DNA from: an uncultured Planctomycetaceae bacterium
Lineage (GTDB): Bacteria; Planctomycetota; Planctomycetia; Planctomycetales; Planctomycetaceae
Assembly: GCA_903921605.1 (NCBI GenBank)
Contig: CAIXQV010000771.1
Location: 1-9,758 of the forward strand
DNA: 9,758 nucleotides
Reading direction: 5' to 3'
The translations under genes and the position numbers were made by a program. Shown here piece after piece: positions 6,153-9,758 of this stretch; the first letter of the stretch is position 1, and each line of letters begins with the position of its first letter. Under the pieces are notes generated by a model, which did not search any database, was not told where the DNA came from, and saw nothing but the letters and a program-made list of their open reading frames with translations.

Positions 6153-8066
6153 ATGACCGCCCAAGCTGAGAAGCAACAGTATTCCTTTCAGGCTGAGATC
6201 AGTCAGCTCCTGCAATTGTTGTCTCATTCGCTCTATCAGAATCGTGAGATCACAATCCGAGAACTCGTCTCCAACGCCTCCGATGCGTTGGACAAGTTTC
6301 GCTACGTCAGCCTGACCAGTGGTCAGAAGCAGGATGCGGATGATCTGAAGATCACGATTGACCCCGATAAAGAGTCCAGGGTTCTGAACATTCGTGACAA
6401 CGGTGTCGGGATGACTCGCGAAGAACTGGTGAACAACCTTGGTACGATCGCCCGCAGCGGTTCGCTGGAGTTCCTCAAGAAGGCTCAGAAGGCCGGCGAC
6501 AAAGACAAAGCTGCTGATCTGTCGCTCATCGGCCAGTTTGGCGTCGGGTTCTATTCGGCATTCATGCTGGCCGATCGTGTCGAAGTGGTGACTCGCAGCT
6601 ACACCGAAGAAACCGGTTGGCGCTGGGAATCAACCGGCGACGGCAATTACACAATCAGCGAAGTCACCGAACCTGTCGAACGCGGAACCAGCATTCGCCT
6701 GCATTTGAAAGACGGACTTGATGAATTTACCGAGCCAGTGCGACTGAAGTACATCCTGCGGAAGTACTCCACGTTCGTGCCACATTCAATCTACCTCGAA
6801 GCGGAGCACATCAATAATCAGCCGCCGATTTGGGTGGAGCCAAAGAATACGGTGACCGAAGAGCAGTACCTCAACTTCTTCGAATACCTGACTCACTATC
6901 CTGGCCAGAAACCTTTGTGGCATCTGCACCTGTCAGCAGATTCACCGTTTCAGTTTTATAGTATTCTGTACTGCCCTGACGCGAACCTTGAAAAGATGGG
7001 CTTCGGCCGTTCAGATCATGGTCTGCATCTTTGTGCCAAGCGTATTCTGGTTCAGAATGATAATCGCGATTTGCTGCCGGACTATCTGCGATTCCTGCGT
7101 GGCATCGTGGATTCAGCCGACCTGCCGCTGAACGTGTCTCGCGAAGCTTTGCAGGACAATACCGTCTTCCGCAAGATGCAGAAGGTGATCACAAAGAAGG
7201 TTCTTGATCATCTCGATTCATTCTCCGAAGAGAACAAAGAGTCCTATCTCAAGTTCTATAAGGAGTTTGGCTCGACTCTTCGTGAAGGCATCACCGCGGA
7301 CTTTGACAATCGCGATCGTCTGGCCAAGTTGCTGCGATTCGGGTCGACTCATTCGATGGGTACCACCGAACTGATTTCATTGCCCGACTACTGCAGCCGC
7401 CTGCAGGAAGGTCAGGAACAGATCTACTACGCTTGCGGTACCGATCCGGATGCTGTCCTGCGTGATCCGAATCTGGAAGTCTTCCGCTCACGAAATCTGG
7501 AAGTGCTGATTCTGACAGATCCAGCGGACGAATTTATTCTGTCGCATCTGCGTGAGTTCGACAAGAAGGATATCGTTTCAGTCGACTCGGCTGATCTGCA
7601 GTTGCCACCCAAGGCTGAGGATGCCTCTAAGTCTGAGGAAGAAAAGGCAGAAGCTGAAAAGGCTGCTCAGAGCGTTCCGGAGAACTTCGATACCGTCCTG
7701 AGTCTGATCAAAGAAGCTCTTGGTGATCAGGTTCAGGACGTCCGTCGCTCTGAACGACTGACGGAATCCGCCTGCTGCCTCGTGAATGCTCAGGGGTCCA
7801 TGAGCACCACGCTCCAAAAAGTACTGCGAATGAATACGCCGGACTTTGAAATGCAGAAGATGATTCTGGAGCTGAATCCAAATGCGGAACTGGTCCAGCG
7901 TCTTTCTTCATTGGCATCGAACGAGAGCAACTATCGTTTCATCCAGGACTGCGGTCAGCAACTTCACGCCAACGCTATGATCATGGCCGGCCTCGCCCCC
8001 AACGGCAACGAAATGGCCGCCCGCCTGCAGAGCTTCATGCTCGAGCTGGCGAGTGCGAAGAAGTAG
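6153..8066 (+). CDS. htpG: Molecular chaperone HtpG (bacterial Hsp90)
   Basis: This is a complete 637-residue Hsp90, similar to the 624 residues of the E. coli protein. By family knowledge it is a cytosolic, ATP-driven dimeric chaperone acting on partly folded clients. The N-terminal ATPase domain (~1-225) shows Glu37 and Asn41 in IRELVSNASDALDKF, Asp82 in RDNGVGM, the lid motif GTIARSG (97-103) and GQFGVGFYSAF (127-137). The middle domain includes LPLNVSREALQDN with Arg330, which corresponds to the catalytic arginine contacting ATP. A Lys/Glu/Ala-rich linker at ~487-506 precedes the C-terminal dimerisation domain (~510-637). The long charged linker of eukaryotic Hsp90 is absent, as expected. 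Its stop is one base before the next gene, so the two are very probably co-transcribed. All key residues are intact. Confidence 0.98.
   Translation: MTAQAEKQQYSFQAEISQLLQLLSHSLYQNREITIRELVSNASDALDKFRYVSLTSGQKQDADDLKITIDPDKESRVLNIRDNGVGMTREELVNNLGTIARSGSLEFLKKAQKAGDKDKAADLSLIGQFGVGFYSAFMLADRVEVVTRSYTEETGWRWESTGDGNYTISEVTEPVERGTSIRLHLKDGLDEFTEPVRLKYILRKYSTFVPHSIYLEAEHINNQPPIWVEPKNTVTEEQYLNFFEYLTHYPGQKPLWHLHLSADSPFQFYSILYCPDANLEKMGFGRSDHGLHLCAKRILVQNDNRDLLPDYLRFLRGIVDSADLPLNVSREALQDNTVFRKMQKVITKKVLDHLDSFSEENKESYLKFYKEFGSTLREGITADFDNRDRLAKLLRFGSTHSMGTTELISLPDYCSRLQEGQEQIYYACGTDPDAVLRDPNLEVFRSRNLEVLILTDPADEFILSHLREFDKKDIVSVDSADLQLPPKAEDASKSEEEKAEAEKAAQSVPENFDTVLSLIKEALGDQVQDVRRSERLTESACCLVNAQGSMSTTLQKVLRMNTPDFEMQKMILELNPNAELVQRLSSLASNESNYRFIQDCGQQLHANAMIMAGLAPNGNEMAARLQSFMLELASAKK
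8057..8063 (+). promoter_or_regulatory. Ribosome binding site of the ATP-grasp/M32 gene, inside the htpG 3' end
   Basis: GAAGAAG, which also encodes the last Lys codons of HtpG, lies four bases before the ATG at 8068. It is purine-rich and reasonably placed, and the htpG stop (8064-8066) falls between it and the start. Translation of the second gene may therefore be coupled to that of htpG. Confidence 0.45.
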
Positions 8067-8067
8067 C

Positions 8068-9758
8068 ATGCTCAGTCCTGCCGAATCTGTAGGTTTGTTT
8101 GGATCGACTCTCGACAATCGTGTGCGCAAGGCGGCGCAGCGGGTCGGGGACGGTGCGCTGGCTCGCATTTCAGAACGGCTGCGGACCGATGCGATGGCAA
8201 ATGCTGTCTGCTACGAACGTGATGGTGTCGAAGAACCTGTTCGCATCATGTTGCGTCCGCTGCTGGCGATGCCTGAACAGCTCAGTTATGTGGACCATGT
8301 CTGCCTGAAACTGTCTGAGGCCTTGAAGCGGCTGCCGGATCTTTACTTGAAAGACGAACAGGTACGCCGGATTCTGGCCATCACGCCGGAGGAAGAACAC
8401 TGGCTGCGAGATACCTGGACTCCTCAGCACCAGCAACACAACCCGATCTACGGCCGACTGGATGCGGTCTGTGATTTCACGTCTGCAGGTTGGCAGGAAT
8501 CTTTGCTGTTTCTTGAGCCCAATCTCTCCGGCGTCGGCGGCATCCATTACGCGCCGCTGGCCGAACAGCTTGTCATGCATGATGTGGTGCCGACCCTGTT
8601 GGCGCAGGATCCGGAACTGGACATCGAATTGCCTCGTGACCAGCGAGAATTGTTTCTGCAGGTGCTGATCGATCATTCACGCGCCATTGGTCGGAACAGC
8701 TGTCGCCTGTGTCTTGTGGAGCCGAAGTATGCTCAGGATGGTCCCAACGAACAGTCCATTCTGAGACAACATCTTTCGGAACTTCACGGTCTGACAATCG
8801 TCCATGCCGATCCTTGTGAACTGCGCGTTGAGGGCGATGAGGTTTACTACGAAGATGTCCAGATCGACGTCGCCTATCGCGACTACGAAATGCGAGATCT
8901 GGTGGCTCTGGAACAAGAGATTGGGAAGCCTCTGGAAGCCATGCGTTTGCTGTTTCGGCAGAACCGAGTTGTCTCGTCGATGGTCGGAGATTTCGATCAC
9001 AAGAGCTGCTGGGAATTGATGACGGATGAATCCATCGCATCACGATTATTCACGGCCGAAGAACGACGTCTGTTTCGGCGCCATGTCCTTTGGACTCGAA
9101 TCATCGGTGATCGCCGCACGACGCTGCCGCACGGCAAGGAAGGACACCTGCTGGACTTTGCGAAGAAGAATCGTGAACGTCTGGTGATGAAGCCGAATCG
9201 CGGCTACGGCGGCAAAGGTGTGACGCTGGGAGCTGCAACCGATCAAGCCGAATGGGATCGTCTGATCGACGACGCGGCGAAGTTTTACGATCACCCTGAA
9301 CAGTCATGGGTGCTGCAGTCGGTCGCTCGACTGCCGGTTCATGAGTTCCCGATTGTCGGCCCCAACGGCACTGTGTTTGAAGAGCCGTTCTATTCGGTCA
9401 TGGGATTTGCCTCGACGGAGAACGGCCTTGGAATACTCTGCCGAGTTTCCCAGAAGCAGGTTGTCAACGTCGCACAGCATGGCGGGCTGGCGGCCGTGTT
9501 GATCGCTCGTCCTCCGCGAGAACTGAAGATGCCGCGACGAACTCCGGTTCGCACGGAAGGCGCTGAACAGACACTTCGCGCGAAGATCTCGGAGTTATTG
9601 CATCTGGATCAGACGATCGGTCTAATGGGCTGGGACGAAGAAACCAAGATGCCGTCGATGGGACGTGTGCAGCGCGGCGAGCAGCTGGCGACTCTGGAAG
9701 GACTTCGTCACTCGATGCTGACGGCTGACAGCCTGGGCGATCTGGTCGAAGAAGTTGC
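8068..9758 (+). CDS. Circularly permuted ATP-grasp protein fused to an M32 carboxypeptidase N-terminus (partial at right edge)
   Basis: The frame is open from ATG 8068 to the edge (563 codons) without a stop. Residues ~1-490 resemble circularly permuted ATP-grasp proteins (glutathionylspermidine-synthase-like group): LEPNLSGVGG at 150-159, VAYRDYEMRDL near 268-278, DHKSCWELM at 310-318, RRHVLWTRII at 338-347, the nucleotide-binding stretch MKPNRGYGGKGVTLG at 374-388 (Lys375, glycine loop 379-384), and ILCRVSQKQVVNVAQHGGL at 456-474. Such enzymes activate a carboxylate with ATP and join it to an amine. From ~500 the sequence switches to the M32 carboxypeptidase Taq N-terminus: LMGWDEETKMP (519-529), then RGEQLATLEGL (536-546). 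The M32 zinc motif HEXXH would lie beyond the window. The substrate is unknown. The gene is absent from simple ORF lists because it lacks a stop here. The reading frame is certain; the ATP-grasp assignment is fairly sure and the M32 one likely. Confidence 0.82.
   Translation, partial: MLSPAESVGLFGSTLDNRVRKAAQRVGDGALARISERLRTDAMANAVCYERDGVEEPVRIMLRPLLAMPEQLSYVDHVCLKLSEALKRLPDLYLKDEQVRRILAITPEEEHWLRDTWTPQHQQHNPIYGRLDAVCDFTSAGWQESLLFLEPNLSGVGGIHYAPLAEQLVMHDVVPTLLAQDPELDIELPRDQRELFLQVLIDHSRAIGRNSCRLCLVEPKYAQDGPNEQSILRQHLSELHGLTIVHADPCELRVEGDEVYYEDVQIDVAYRDYEMRDLVALEQEIGKPLEAMRLLFRQNRVVSSMVGDFDHKSCWELMTDESIASRLFTAEERRLFRRHVLWTRIIGDRRTTLPHGKEGHLLDFAKKNRERLVMKPNRGYGGKGVTLGAATDQAEWDRLIDDAAKFYDHPEQSWVLQSVARLPVHEFPIVGPNGTVFEEPFYSVMGFASTENGLGILCRVSQKQVVNVAQHGGLAAVLIARPPRELKMPRRTPVRTEGAEQTLRAKISELLHLDQTIGLMGWDEETKMPSMGRVQRGEQLATLEGLRHSMLTADSLGDLVEEV

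Noticed and set aside
5889..6227. 112-codon minus-strand open frame overlapping the htpG start
   Set aside because: It runs antisense into htpG and over its ribosome binding site, with no domain.
8170..8676. 168-codon minus-strand frame and neighbouring antisense frames through 9307
   Set aside because: They are shadows of the ATP-grasp/M32 reading frame, which has clear family motifs on the plus strand.

Overview
The window looks like bacterial chromosome from a planctomycete or close relative. The support is indirect. GC is moderate, in the mid-50s by eye. Long gene-poor gaps hold several kinds of short palindromic repeat (two of them resemble repeats I associate with planctomycete genomes). 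A SEC-C/TPR protein of a planctomycete-like type sits next to tgt. No gene here fixes the taxonomy. I see no phage, plasmid, transposase or CRISPR.

Minus-strand block, read right to left. It starts with a 719-residue SEC-C zinc-binding/TPR protein (5314 to 3155). Next comes tgt, the tRNA-guanine transglycosylase of queuosine synthesis (3051 to 1933). Then comes an aldo/keto reductase whose true start is at 1865, well inside a longer open frame. These three genes are co-directional with gaps of 103 and 67 bases and may share a transcript. A 918-base gap with no convincing gene follows; it holds an inverted pair of repeats and two hairpins. The first 31 codons of a serA-like phosphoglycerate dehydrogenase run off the left edge.

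A divergent intergenic region of 838 bases (5315-6152) separates the two blocks. It contains two long palindromic elements of different families and the 5' region of htpG.

Plus-strand block. htpG (the bacterial Hsp90) is complete. One base after its stop, a second gene begins that stays open to the right edge (8068-9758, at least 563 residues). Its first ~490 residues read as a circularly permuted ATP-grasp ligase-like protein. Without any stop, the frame then continues into what looks like the N-terminus of an M32 (carboxypeptidase Taq) metallopeptidase. A ligase-type domain fused to a carboxypeptidase, coupled to a chaperone gene, is the most unusual thing in the window.
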